Assembly (NCBI GenBank): GCA_012517905.1
Contig: JAAYUE010000010.1
Span: 1-59,351, forward strand
Direction: 5' to 3'
Length of the DNA stretch: 59,351 nucleotides
Source of the DNA: Clostridiales bacterium
GTDB lineage: Bacteria > Bacillota > Clostridia > Christensenellales > CAG-138
Positions 16,914 to 25,534 of this stretch are shown here, one piece after another. Under the pieces are notes generated by a model. It had not been told where the DNA came from. It saw nothing but the letters and a program-made list of their open reading frames with translations, and did not search any database. Made by a program: the position numbers and the translations under genes. Position 1 is the first letter of the stretch; each line of letters begins with the position of its first letter.

Positions 16914-19244
16914 TCAGAAGACATACGCCTCGTAAATGTGATAGATTTCGTCGGCGCAGTGGAAAAACGCATCGCAGATGGCCGGATTGAAGTGCGAGCC
17001 GCACTCCCTTCGAATCTCGGCGAGGCTTTCCTCATGCGAAAATGCGGGCTTATAGCTGCGCCTAGAGCGCAGCGCGTCGTAGACGTCGCAAATGGCGACG
17101 ATCTGCGCCGAGAGCGGAATCTCGTTTCCCTTCAGTCCTTTGGGGTAGCCTTTGCCGTCCCAGCGCTCGTGATGGTAAGAGGTGATGTCGATCGCCATGT
17201 TGAGGATGCCGTTGTTCTGAAAATGCGGATACGCCTGTCGGAGCGTCTCCGCGCCGATGGTGGTGTGCTGCTTCATCTGCTCGAATTCCTCGCGCGTGAG
17301 CTTGCCGGGCTTGAGCAGAATGCTGTCCGGAATGCCGACCTTGCCGATGTCGTGCAGCATGCTGGCCTGCTGGAGATTGTAGATGAAGTCGTAGGTGAGC
17401 TGCTCGCTGTACACGCTGTTGAAGGAGAGGACCGTTGCGACCACGCGGCAGGAATCGCCGAGGCGCTTGAGGTGCCCGCCGGTGTCGTCGTCCCGCGTTT
17501 CGGCGAGGCGCACGAGCGAGTTGATCGTGCCCCAGAGCGCGTCCGCCAGCTCCTGCACCTTTTCCTGAACGAGATCTTCGAGATTTTCGTTATAGCGGCG
17601 AAGCTCGCGCTCCATCTGCTTGCGTTCGGTGATGTCGAGCATGCTCACGATCACGCAGGTCATCGTGCCGATATGAATGGGGGTCGCGTTCATCACGACG
17701 GAGCGCCGGCTTCGGTCCTTGCTTCGTATGGTGAGTTCCACGTTTTGCAGCGAGGTTTTTTCGGTAAACGCGCGAACGATGGCGTCCTCGTCGTCCTTTG
17801 TTGCAAACAGGCCCAGTTCGAACGGCGTTTTGCCGATGATCTCCTCCCGCGTGTATCCAAGCGTTTTACACAGGGCGTCGTTCACCTCGATGTGCGTGCC
17901 GTTTTCGATGTTGACGATCGCCTTGAGCAGCAGGCTGTCGTGAAACGCCTTTGAAAACTTTTCGACGGAGAACTCCAGCAGCGTGGTGTCCTGCGTGATG
18001 CCGAAAAACGCGGGCTGACCGTTCCATTCCCCCAGGCTTACGTGCGTTTCGGCGGGAAACTGTACGCCGTCTTTTCGCAGTACGGGGACGCGGCAAACAT
18101 GCTCCGTTCCGGCGATCATTTGCGCGAGCGCGGTCTTGGCTTCCTCCGCGCGCTCCGGCGGATGGAGAAACAGCACATTTTGCCCGATCAGTTCCTCTTT
18201 GGTATAGCCCGTTTTTCGAAGCACCGTTTCGTTGACGTGCAGAAAATTCGCGTTCAGATCAAAGATGCAGAGAAGGTCGTCGATCGTATTGAAAAACTTG
18301 TCGAAGTTTTTTCTGCTCTGCTCCGCCTCGCGCTGGAGCTGGTTTTTCTGGATGGACTTGGACAGCAGCTCGATGAACAGCTCCAGCAGCTTGATCTCGT
18401 CGTCTGTCCAGACGCGTTCGTGCCGGCAGGAATCGAATCCCACAAACCCGTAGAATTCGCCGCTGATGTACAGAGGGATGACAAGGAGGGACTGAACCTG
18501 CTGCGTCTCAAGGATGCCGCGCAGGTCCGCGTCCGGAATATCCCGTATGAGCGCGACAAACGGTTTCTGCTCCTTAAGGGGGGCGAGGATATAGGAATAC
18601 GGTTCCAGCGGCACGTTTTGCAGCAGCTGATTGCCGATTTCCGACGGAATGCCCTCGGCGCACCATTCGAACTTCTGGCTGGTGACCCATGCGCCGGACG
18701 ATTCGTCGCGATGGTTTTCCCAGTAGTAGACGCGGTCCGCCTGCACCTCCATGCCAAGCGTGCTCAGGCCTTTTTCGACCGCATCCGGGCTGTCGGAAAA
18801 CAGTTCGTGCGAAAAGCGCGCAATGGCGCTGAGGATGTGTTCTCTGGCGAGGGTTTGCTCGGAGAGCAGCTTCTGCTGCGTGATATCTTCCGCGGAGCAG
18901 GTTAAGAAGAGCACGTTGCCCGCGCTGTCGAGTTTCGGCGAACGAATGACGCGCAGCAGCCGCAGGGCCCCGCCCGCATTCTGCGCCCAAACCTCGCGGC
19001 TGGAAGACTGCCCGGACTTGAAGGCCTCGCGGTTATAACGCGTGCAGACGTCGGCGAGCGGCGCGGAAAGGATGCTGCCGATGTCGCGATGTTCGATTTC
19101 GGCGCGGGTTTTGCCTAAAAACGCCGCATGTGCGGCGTTCGCGTAACCATATGTGCGATCGTCGGCCATCGTCCAGATCTGGGTCGGGACGGTGTCCAGC
19201 AGCTCCTCGAGCGGGAGCGACAGGTTGTCGGATGGGTGTGCCAT
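16914..19244 (-). CDS. PAS-GAF-PAS-PAS-HD-GYP cyclic-di-GMP phosphodiesterase
   Basis: Encodes 776 residues from the ATG at 19244, which has an AAGGAGG site. Order of domains: PAS (about 14-125); GAF (about 150-300, with LLVIPLYISGEFYGFVGFD); PAS (about 310-420, FFNTIDDLLCIFDLN); PAS (about 430-540, GYTREEIIGKTPFEL); a short coiled linker; HD-GYP (about 555-776). The HD-GYP site is intact: H631-D632 in HDIGKVGIPD, and HHERWDGKGYP at 691-701. HD-GYP proteins hydrolyse c-di-GMP. There is no membrane segment, so sensing is cytosolic. The gene is divergent from a PilZ-bearing polysaccharide synthase, which is the probable target of its product pool. Confidence 0.92.
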   Translation of the reverse strand: MAHPSDNLSLPLEELLDTVPTQIWTMADDRTYGYANAAHAAFLGKTRAEIEHRDIGSILSAPLADVCTRYNREAFKSGQSSSREVWAQNAGGALRLLRVIRSPKLDSAGNVLFLTCSAEDITQQKLLSEQTLAREHILSAIARFSHELFSDSPDAVEKGLSTLGMEVQADRVYYWENHRDESSGAWVTSQKFEWCAEGIPSEIGNQLLQNVPLEPYSYILAPLKEQKPFVALIRDIPDADLRGILETQQVQSLLVIPLYISGEFYGFVGFDSCRHERVWTDDEIKLLELFIELLSKSIQKNQLQREAEQSRKNFDKFFNTIDDLLCIFDLNANFLHVNETVLRKTGYTKEELIGQNVLFLHPPERAEEAKTALAQMIAGTEHVCRVPVLRKDGVQFPAETHVSLGEWNGQPAFFGITQDTTLLEFSVEKFSKAFHDSLLLKAIVNIENGTHIEVNDALCKTLGYTREEIIGKTPFELGLFATKDDEDAIVRAFTEKTSLQNVELTIRSKDRSRRSVVMNATPIHIGTMTCVIVSMLDITERKQMERELRRYNENLEDLVQEKVQELADALWGTINSLVRLAETRDDDTGGHLKRLGDSCRVVATVLSFNSVYSEQLTYDFIYNLQQASMLHDIGKVGIPDSILLKPGKLTREEFEQMKQHTTIGAETLRQAYPHFQNNGILNMAIDITSYHHERWDGKGYPKGLKGNEIPLSAQIVAICDVYDALRSRRSYKPAFSHEESLAEIRRECGSHFNPAICDAFFHCADEIYHIYEAYVF

Positions 19245-19926
19245 ACGACCGGAAGCCTCCTTTTTAACAGAGAACACACGTATCAGCAGGATGTTGCGCC
19301 GCGTGTCTTTCCAAAATGGGATGTAACTTGAAATACTTGAAAAACATGGAACGACGCGCATCATTGATAAAATAATATTACATGATAATTTGTAAAATGT
19401 AAAGATGAATGTAATATTATATAGTAATAGGAAAAAATCAAAGCCTCGTTCGGTTTAAAACGATATTCCGATCATGTAAAATTACATGATTTTTCAACGG
19501 AGCTGTGCGTTTATCACAGAAAATTTGCGTGAATTATGGGATAAAGAGTTGATCAATAGCGTGTCCGGATGGACACTGCAAAAAGAGCCGCCGGCTGCGC
19601 GTGATGCGCGGGACCGCGGCAAAGGAAACGAGCCGATGTTACACGCTGTTATGGCGCAAAACGGGGCGAAGCGATGTTGTTTTTTCCGGAACGGCCGTGT
19701 GTAACGCGGCCGACGCAGGATCGATGTAACCGAAAAGATTCGCATCGGTGCAGGTCTACATCGATATGGGCCTGATATGAAAAGGCAAGTTGACACAGAA
19801 GCGAGGAAAAACTAAAATGAAAATAAGATTTGAAACGATTGACTCGATAAAAAGTTACACAGAAACAACGAAGACAGACTTCACAGCGCAACAAAACGAA
19901 ATGCTGACGGAAAGGGGGCAACGATA
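19245..19926. promoter_or_regulatory. Palindrome-rich control region between HD-GYP and GT2 genes
   Basis: A 680-base gap that is locally very AT-rich. It contains three inverted repeats: TAATATTACAT/ATGTAATATTA (19373-19383 and 19409-19419); ATCATGTAA-AA-TTACATGAT (19471-19490); ATCGATGTA/TACATCGAT (19720-19728 and 19757-19765). The hexamer TGTAAC or its complement occurs five times (19322, 19638, 19700, 19725, 19854). The GT2 gene's ribosome binding site, AAAGGGGG, ends eight bases before 19927. No gene is supported here. Confidence 0.5.
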
Positions 19927-22236
19927 ATGGGCAAGTTATTTCAGAATCGTAGATTTCAAAATGCGATGTTCTTTTTTGCAACGCTCACATCGGTAATCTA
20001 TCTGTTGTGGCGTGCAATCTTCACGCTGCCGCTGAAAAACGGCATCGTCGCGCTGATCTTCGGCATCATGCTGCTCATCAGCGAGATCACCGCGGCGCTC
20101 GGCACTTACGAGCTCTATTGGCGCAAGGCGCGTTCCAGCAAGGTGGATCTCGACCTGCCCCGGATTCCCGCGGAGTGGTATCCGGACGTCGATGTGATTG
20201 TAGCCACGCACAACGAACCCGTGGAGCTGCTCTTTAAGACCGTGAACGCCCTGACCTACATGGACTATCCGGACAAGAGCAAGGTGCATATCTACGTTGC
20301 GGACGACGGCAACCGTCCCGAGATGGCGAAACTTGCGGAACAGTTCGGCGTCGGGTATTTTCCGCTCGCCAACAATAAGGAAGCGAAGAGCGGAAACCTC
20401 AACAACGCCCTGCGCCAGACGCATTCGCCGCTGGTTGCCACGTTTGACGCGGACATGATCGCGCGGCGCGAGTTTCTGATGGAGACGGTGCCGTATTTCT
20501 TCCTGCCCCGCATGCAGCATAAGGACGGCGCATGGGAGATTCGAAAGCCGGAAGAGATCGACCCGAACTACAAGATCGGCTTTATTCAGACGCCGCAGAG
20601 CTTCTATAACCCCGACCTGTTCCAGTTCAACCTCTACGCCGAGCACAACATCCCAAACGAGCAGGACTTCTTCTCGCGCGAGATCAACGTGATGCGCAAC
20701 AGCACCAACGCCGTGGCGTATACCGGCAGCAATACGGTCATCTCCCGACAGGCGCTCGAAGAGATCGGCGGATTTCCGACGGACACGATCACCGAGGACT
20801 TTGAAACGGGCATCAAGATCCAGTCCAAGGGCTATACGACGTATTCCACGCTTCGCCCGCTGGCGAGCGGACTTGCGCCGACAAGCATCAAGAGCATGGT
20901 TACCCAGCGCGTGCGTTGGGCGCGCGGCGTGATTCAGTCCATCCGCAACACCAAGCTGCTCAGAAATAAGGGGTTGTCCCCAAGCGCGCGGATCAGCTAC
21001 TATCTCTCGTATTCCTATTGGTGGTCGTTCGGACGGCGGCTTGTGTTTACCTTCGCGCCGATCATGTTTGCGCTCTTCAGCCTGCAGATCGTCAACACCA
21101 CCTTCTGGGAGATCATGGCGATTTGGGGCCCGCAGTACATCTTCTACAGCCTCGCGGTCCGCTGCCTCTCGAGCGACACGCGAAACCAGCGCTGGAATCA
21201 GATCATCGATACGATCCTTGCGCCGTTTCTCGTGATTCCGGTGCTTCTGGAGACCATCGGCGTCAAGCAGCTGAAGTTCAAGGTGACGGACAAGAGCACC
21301 AGCAAACCGCAGCACTCCAATTTCGTGTACATCGTGCCGCAGCTGGTCATGCTCGCCATGTCCATCGCGGGATTGATCCGCTATCTCGGCGGCAAGTACG
21401 GAACGGCGCTGTTTTACAGCAGCTTCATCGCCTTCTGGCTCATCCTGAATATCACAAACCTGCTCTATGCGGTGTATTTCATGATGGGGCGGAAAGCTTT
21501 CCGCGCGAGCGAGCGCTTTGAGGCGGATATCCCCGTTCGGCTGACCTATCGCGGCAAACCGTTTTCCGCGACGACGAAAAACATCTCCGAAGGCGGATTT
21601 CTCTTCGCGCTCGAACATCCGGCTTATCTGCCGGACGACGAGGCGCTGGACTTCACGCTCAGGAGCGACAGATACCGCGCGGACGTGAAGGGGCGGATCG
21701 TCTACATCAACAGTACGGGCAACCAATGGCTCTATCATGTGCGGCTTGAACCCGAGATGAGCGCCGAAGACCGCAGGCAATACCTGCAGCTCGTCTACGA
21801 CCGCCAGCACTCGCTGCCGAAGTCGATGAACATCTGGGTGACCGCGTTTGACGACATCGTCAACAACGCGAGCATGCGCCTGGAAAAGCAGCGCTCCGAA
21901 ATGCGCGCGCTGCCGCGTATCCAGCTCGAGCGGTTCGTCCGCTTTGAAGAGGGCGTAAGCGGCACGCTGATAGACTTCAACTTCAAGTACATGCTCATCC
22001 GCGGGCTGAGCGAACGCGCCGATACGCTTACGCTCGTGCCGCGCGCCGGCATCCGCGTCCAGCTGGAGAACACGAAGCGGTCCATGAACACGCCGGGCGT
22101 CACGCTCTATACGGTGACAAACTGGGAAGAGCTTGCCGCCAGCAAGGCGTTTCAGACGCTGCTGGAGGACTGGATCTTCGAGCATAAACAGGGAACCCTG
22201 CGTCCCCGCCGCGAAAAGAGGCAGGCGGCCGCATAA
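19927..22236 (+). CDS. Cellulose-synthase-like glycosyltransferase (GT2) with PilZ domain
   Basis: Encodes 769 residues. Two N-terminal membrane helices precede a GT2 catalytic domain with every processive-synthase residue: DDG (126-128), D174-A-D176, TED (289-291) and Q327-x-x-R330-W331. More membrane helices follow (about 355-510). The PilZ domain starts at about 524 and keeps both c-di-GMP motifs, RASER (526-530) and NISEGG (552-557). A further 140 residues continue to the end. This is the BcsA architecture, so it should make and export a beta-glycan when c-di-GMP is bound. No bcsB or bcsZ follows; the polymer is not known. Confidence 0.9.
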   Translation: MGKLFQNRRFQNAMFFFATLTSVIYLLWRAIFTLPLKNGIVALIFGIMLLISEITAALGTYELYWRKARSSKVDLDLPRIPAEWYPDVDVIVATHNEPVELLFKTVNALTYMDYPDKSKVHIYVADDGNRPEMAKLAEQFGVGYFPLANNKEAKSGNLNNALRQTHSPLVATFDADMIARREFLMETVPYFFLPRMQHKDGAWEIRKPEEIDPNYKIGFIQTPQSFYNPDLFQFNLYAEHNIPNEQDFFSREINVMRNSTNAVAYTGSNTVISRQALEEIGGFPTDTITEDFETGIKIQSKGYTTYSTLRPLASGLAPTSIKSMVTQRVRWARGVIQSIRNTKLLRNKGLSPSARISYYLSYSYWWSFGRRLVFTFAPIMFALFSLQIVNTTFWEIMAIWGPQYIFYSLAVRCLSSDTRNQRWNQIIDTILAPFLVIPVLLETIGVKQLKFKVTDKSTSKPQHSNFVYIVPQLVMLAMSIAGLIRYLGGKYGTALFYSSFIAFWLILNITNLLYAVYFMMGRKAFRASERFEADIPVRLTYRGKPFSATTKNISEGGFLFALEHPAYLPDDEALDFTLRSDRYRADVKGRIVYINSTGNQWLYHVRLEPEMSAEDRRQYLQLVYDRQHSLPKSMNIWVTAFDDIVNNASMRLEKQRSEMRALPRIQLERFVRFEEGVSGTLIDFNFKYMLIRGLSERADTLTLVPRAGIRVQLENTKRSMNTPGVTLYTVTNWEELAASKAFQTLLEDWIFEHKQGTLRPRREKRQAAA

Positions 22237-22332
22237 TCGATCTCGTAAATCCACGCGCCCGTTCCGGCCGCCCGCATATGCACGGCGGCCGGCGGGCGCA
22301 AGCAAAACTGGGAAAGGAATGGAAACGATCGC

Positions 22333-24195
22333 ATGACGATGATATGGACCGTAATACGGCTGATCGCGTTTCTGCTCTCCGCGGCGGGGTATGTCGCCTA
22401 TGCGCGCGCATACCTGAAAATCCCCGTCCGCGCGAGCTATATCTTCGTGTTTTCCTCCCTCGCGCTGCTCATGTATCTCGCCGGGCTTGCGGGCGTTTTG
22501 GCCTATGCGGCATATGCGCTCTTCGGCGGCGGACTGATCTTGCTTCTCGTTCTGATCTGGAACAAAAAAATCTCGCTTGCGTATAACATCTCCTCGCTCA
22601 GCGCGCTCAACATCGCGTTTGTCGTCGTATTCGGCGCCATCGCCGCCTCGCTGGTCAATACGCTGTTTGTGCACTACGACAATTTCTCCCATTGGGCGGT
22701 CGTCGTGAAATACATGCTGGTGACCGACCGCATTCCGGACGCGGTCAGCGCGATCATCGACTTCAAGAGCTATCCGCTCGGCAGCTCGTCGTTTCTCTAC
22801 TATATCGGCCGCATCGTTGGCAACGGCGAGGGCGTCATGCTCATCGGCCAGGCGATATTGCTCTTTGCCAGCTTTTATGCGGTGTTCGGCGTCATCCGGG
22901 ACAACAAGCGGTTCCTGCTCGCGGCGCTGCTCGGCCTCGGCTGCGCGTCCATGGCGTATTTCAACATCAGCATCCGCATCAACAACCTGCTCGTGGACTT
23001 CTTGCTTCCCGCGCTGGCGCTCGCCGCCGTCGGGGCGATGCAGTCCGAACGCAAAAGCTGCTGGATTGCGTGTCTGTCTAGCCTGCCGGTGCTGGGACTA
23101 TTGGCCATCGTGAAAAACACCGGCATTTTCTTTGCGCTGCTGGGATTTGTGGTGCTGGTCTACCGCGCCGTGCAGTTTCAGCGGGCGGACGCGAAGCTGC
23201 GTCCCTTCTACTGGGTGGCGATCGGAACCATCGTTCTCTCGCTCGTGCCGCTGATCCTCTGGAATGTGCATACGTCCCTCGCGTTTCCGGCGGGGTCCTC
23301 CAAGTTCAGCTACGATTTTCAGACGCTTTCGTCGTTTTCAATCGATAAGACGCCCGAGCAGATCGGGTCCATCGTTCGGCTGTTTTTCCAGACGGTCACG
23401 TCGCCCGGCCAGCTGACCACGTTCGGCTTTCTGCTCTATAACGGCATCGCGCTTGCGGCGTATCTCGTCGCGCGGTTTGTGTTTCACAAGCGCTGGAAGC
23501 TGCTTGGCACGCTGCTGCTGCTCGATCTCGGCGTCGTTCTCTATTACGGCGGCATATTGGCCATGTATATCCTGTCCATGCCGCTGGACGAGGCGCTGCG
23601 CCTCGCGGGCTTTGAGCGGTATGCATCGAGCATGATCCTGTTTTTCATCGGCGCGCTCGCCATGCGGCTGACGATGGACGCGGAAGATTCGTTTTATTAC
23701 CAGCAGGGGGAACAGCGGGACTACCACGCGTTTCGCAGCCTGACCTCGAAAAACATCTATCAGGTGGCGACGGTGCTGCTCTCGGTCGTCGCGTCGCTGA
23801 TTCTGATTTCCGAGCTCAACGGCATGAATACCATCAAGCGCGCGTATGCCGACTCTCTGCCGGCAAAGGTGGAGGCCATGGTAGGGGACAACTGGCATGC
23901 GCCGGACAACGACACGCGATATCTCTTTTACGCCACGGATCAGGACGATCAGGTTTCGAGCTATTATCTGCCGTATGTCGCGCGGTATTTCCTCTTTGCC
24001 TCGCAGGCGGACGCGGTGAGCACGTTTACCGACGACGCGTTTATGGGACAGATTCAAACCTACGATCGATTTGTCATTCTGGAAAGCACGCCCGCCATCC
24101 GCGCCTATATGCAGGCGCACGCGGGCCTTCCCGGCGATCCGGGCGTTTACGACGTGCGCGAGACGTTTCCGGAGGCCGTGATCCCGGGAGAATAG
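22333..24195 (+). CDS. Large polytopic membrane protein, probable partner of the GT2
   Basis: Encodes 620 residues with about 11-12 hydrophobic segments between residues 1 and 500, then a soluble C-terminal region of about 115 residues. Between early helices there is a loop with HYDNFSHWAVVVKYML and DFKSYPLGSSSFLYYIG, which recalls the acidic first loop of GT-C type lipid-linked glycosyltransferases, but I cannot assign a family. It starts about 100 bases after the GT2 gene with no terminator between, so the two are probably co-transcribed. A role in polymer modification, assembly or export is inference. Confidence 0.7.
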   Translation: MTMIWTVIRLIAFLLSAAGYVAYARAYLKIPVRASYIFVFSSLALLMYLAGLAGVLAYAAYALFGGGLILLLVLIWNKKISLAYNISSLSALNIAFVVVFGAIAASLVNTLFVHYDNFSHWAVVVKYMLVTDRIPDAVSAIIDFKSYPLGSSSFLYYIGRIVGNGEGVMLIGQAILLFASFYAVFGVIRDNKRFLLAALLGLGCASMAYFNISIRINNLLVDFLLPALALAAVGAMQSERKSCWIACLSSLPVLGLLAIVKNTGIFFALLGFVVLVYRAVQFQRADAKLRPFYWVAIGTIVLSLVPLILWNVHTSLAFPAGSSKFSYDFQTLSSFSIDKTPEQIGSIVRLFFQTVTSPGQLTTFGFLLYNGIALAAYLVARFVFHKRWKLLGTLLLLDLGVVLYYGGILAMYILSMPLDEALRLAGFERYASSMILFFIGALAMRLTMDAEDSFYYQQGEQRDYHAFRSLTSKNIYQVATVLLSVVASLILISELNGMNTIKRAYADSLPAKVEAMVGDNWHAPDNDTRYLFYATDQDDQVSSYYLPYVARYFLFASQADAVSTFTDDAFMGQIQTYDRFVILESTPAIRAYMQAHAGLPGDPGVYDVRETFPEAVIPGE

Positions 24196-24266
24196 GGAGT
24201 TGGCGCAGGCCGCGGGAGGCCCGTCGTAAAATCTTGCATATATTATATATTTTTTCCGTGAAACGC

Positions 24267-24295
24267 TTGCAATTTATGCTCAAACATGATAAATT
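24267..24295 (+). promoter_or_regulatory. Sigma-A promoter of the aromatic operon
   Basis: TTGCAA (24267-24272) and TAAATT (24290-24295) are 17 bases apart, about 40 bases before the leader peptide. Confidence 0.65.
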
Positions 24296-24335
24296 GTCAC
24301 CAATCGCAACAACGAAAGCGAAAAGGAAACGTTTT

Positions 24336-24431
24336 ATGACCAGCATCGCCCGCACAGCCGAATACCGCTACTTTTACTTTACCGGCTTTTATTTCGGTAA
24401 GGTTTCGTTCGGTTTGGCTGGACAACGGTGA
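24336..24431 (+). CDS. Tyr/Phe-rich leader peptide of the aromatic operon
   Basis: A 31-codon frame with its own AAGGAAAC ribosome binding site. Residues 10-25 contain four Tyr and five Phe, including the run YRYFYFTGFYF. Stalling of a ribosome in this run when charged Tyr- or Phe-tRNA is scarce would control folding of the downstream RNA, as for pheL or trpL in enteric bacteria. It has no other apparent function. It lies between the promoter at 24267 and aroF. Confidence 0.85.
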   Translation: MTSIARTAEYRYFYFTGFYFGKVSFGLAGQR

Positions 24432-24494
24432 TCGCAGAATAAAACGCGCGTTACGATCGCTAAGCACCGCAGCCGAACCGGCTGCGGTTTTTTT
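24355..24494 (+). promoter_or_regulatory. Ribosome-mediated transcription attenuator (segments 1-4)
   Basis: Four pairing segments can be read directly. Segment 1 is CAGCCGAATACCG (24355-24367), inside the leader peptide just before and at the first Tyr codons. Segment 2 is CGGTTTGGCTG (24410-24420). Segment 3 is CAGCCGAACCG (24470-24480). Segment 4 is CGGCTGCGGT (24479-24488). Segment 2 pairs with 1 (one bulge) or with 3 (all positions, one G-U); segment 3 with 4 forms the terminator. A ribosome stalled on the Tyr/Phe codons would block segment 1, favour 2:3 and allow readthrough. Confidence 0.85.
24466..24494 (+). terminator. Attenuator terminator
   Basis: ACCGCAGCCG and CGGCTGCGGT form a ten-base-pair stem around AAC, followed by a run of seven T. 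Confidence 0.92.
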
Positions 24495-24514
24495 ACAGCC
24501 GGAGGGAGAAAGCA

Positions 24515-25534
24515 ATGATCGTCATACTCAAGCCAAACCCGAATCCAGACCAACTGGAGAGCCTGAAAAACTGGCTGCTCGGCAAGGGCATCCAAATCCA
24601 CACCAGCCTCGGAACGAGCCATATGATCCTCGGCCTCGTCGGGGACACGTCCACGCTGGACATCGACCTGATCAGCGCGCTGGATATCGTCGAGGACGTC
24701 AAGCGCGTGCAGGAGCCTTACAAAAACGCCAACCGCAAGTTCCATCCCGAGGACACCGTTATCCGGGTGGGCGATACGCAGATCGGCGGCGGCACGCTGA
24801 CGATCATGGCGGGGCCCTGCTCGGTGGAGTCCGAAGAGCAGATCGTCGCCGTGGCAAAGGCCGTCAAGGCCAGCGGCGCGACCATGCTGCGCGGCGGCGC
24901 GTTCAAGCCGCGCACGTCCCCGTATTCGTTCCAGGGCATGGGCGCGGAGGGACTGCGCCTGCTCAAGCTCGCGCGGGAAGAGACGGGGCTGCCAATCGTG
25001 AGCGAAATCATGGACACGTCCCAGATTTCGCTGTTCGACGACGTGGATGTCATCCAGGTCGGCGCGCGAAACATGCAAAACTTTAACCTCCTGAAATTAC
25101 TCGGCGCGCAGGAAAAGCCGGTCATGATCAAGCGCGGCCTTTCCTCCACCTATGAAGAATGGCTCATGAGCGCGGAATACGTCATGGCCAACGGCAACGA
25201 GCAGGTCGTCCTGTGCGAGCGCGGCATCCGCACCTTTGAAACCTACACGCGAAACACGCTGGACCTCTCCGCCGTTCCGGTGCTGCGGCACCTGACGCAT
25301 CTGCCGGTGATCATCGATCCCAGCCATGCGACGGGTAAATATGCGCTGGTCGCGCCGCTGGCGATGGGCGCGGTGGCCACGGGCTGCGACGGGCTGCTCA
25401 TCGAGGTGCACAACGACCCCGCGCATGCGCTCAGCGACGGGCCGCAGTCCCTGAACCCCGAAGCCTTCGACCGGCTGAACAAAAGACTGCTCGCGCTGCA
25501 CGCCTTCCTGTCCGAAGGGGAGGGAGCGAAATGA
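24515..25534 (+). CDS. aroF: 3-deoxy-7-phosphoheptulonate (DAHP) synthase, type I-beta
   Basis: Encodes 339 residues: an N-terminal ferredoxin-like regulatory domain (about 1-75), as in Thermotoga-type enzymes, followed by a TIM barrel. Landmarks are IMAGPCSVESEEQIV, LRGGAFKPRTSPYSFQG, VIQVGARNMQNF, PVMIKRGLSST and the metal-binding VIIDPSHATGKY and EVHNDP. It makes DAHP from PEP and erythrose 4-phosphate, the entry to the shikimate pathway. The N-terminal domain usually carries feedback inhibition by Tyr or Phe. It is the first enzyme gene after the attenuator and overlaps tyrA by four bases. Confidence 0.95.
   Translation: MIVILKPNPNPDQLESLKNWLLGKGIQIHTSLGTSHMILGLVGDTSTLDIDLISALDIVEDVKRVQEPYKNANRKFHPEDTVIRVGDTQIGGGTLTIMAGPCSVESEEQIVAVAKAVKASGATMLRGGAFKPRTSPYSFQGMGAEGLRLLKLAREETGLPIVSEIMDTSQISLFDDVDVIQVGARNMQNFNLLKLLGAQEKPVMIKRGLSSTYEEWLMSAEYVMANGNEQVVLCERGIRTFETYTRNTLDLSAVPVLRHLTHLPVIIDPSHATGKYALVAPLAMGAVATGCDGLLIEVHNDPAHALSDGPQSLNPEAFDRLNKRLLALHAFLSEGEGAK

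Noticed and set aside
19936..22692. Open minus-strand frame of 918 codons
   Set aside because: Antisense to the GT2 gene; composition is that of a GC-skew shadow.
24234..24335. Upstream extension of the Tyr/Phe leader peptide frame
   Set aside because: It overlaps the promoter, and the ATG at 24336 has its own ribosome binding site.
24196..24514. T-box riboswitch upstream of aroF
   Set aside because: No specifier loop or T-box sequence is visible, and the leader-peptide attenuator explains the region fully.
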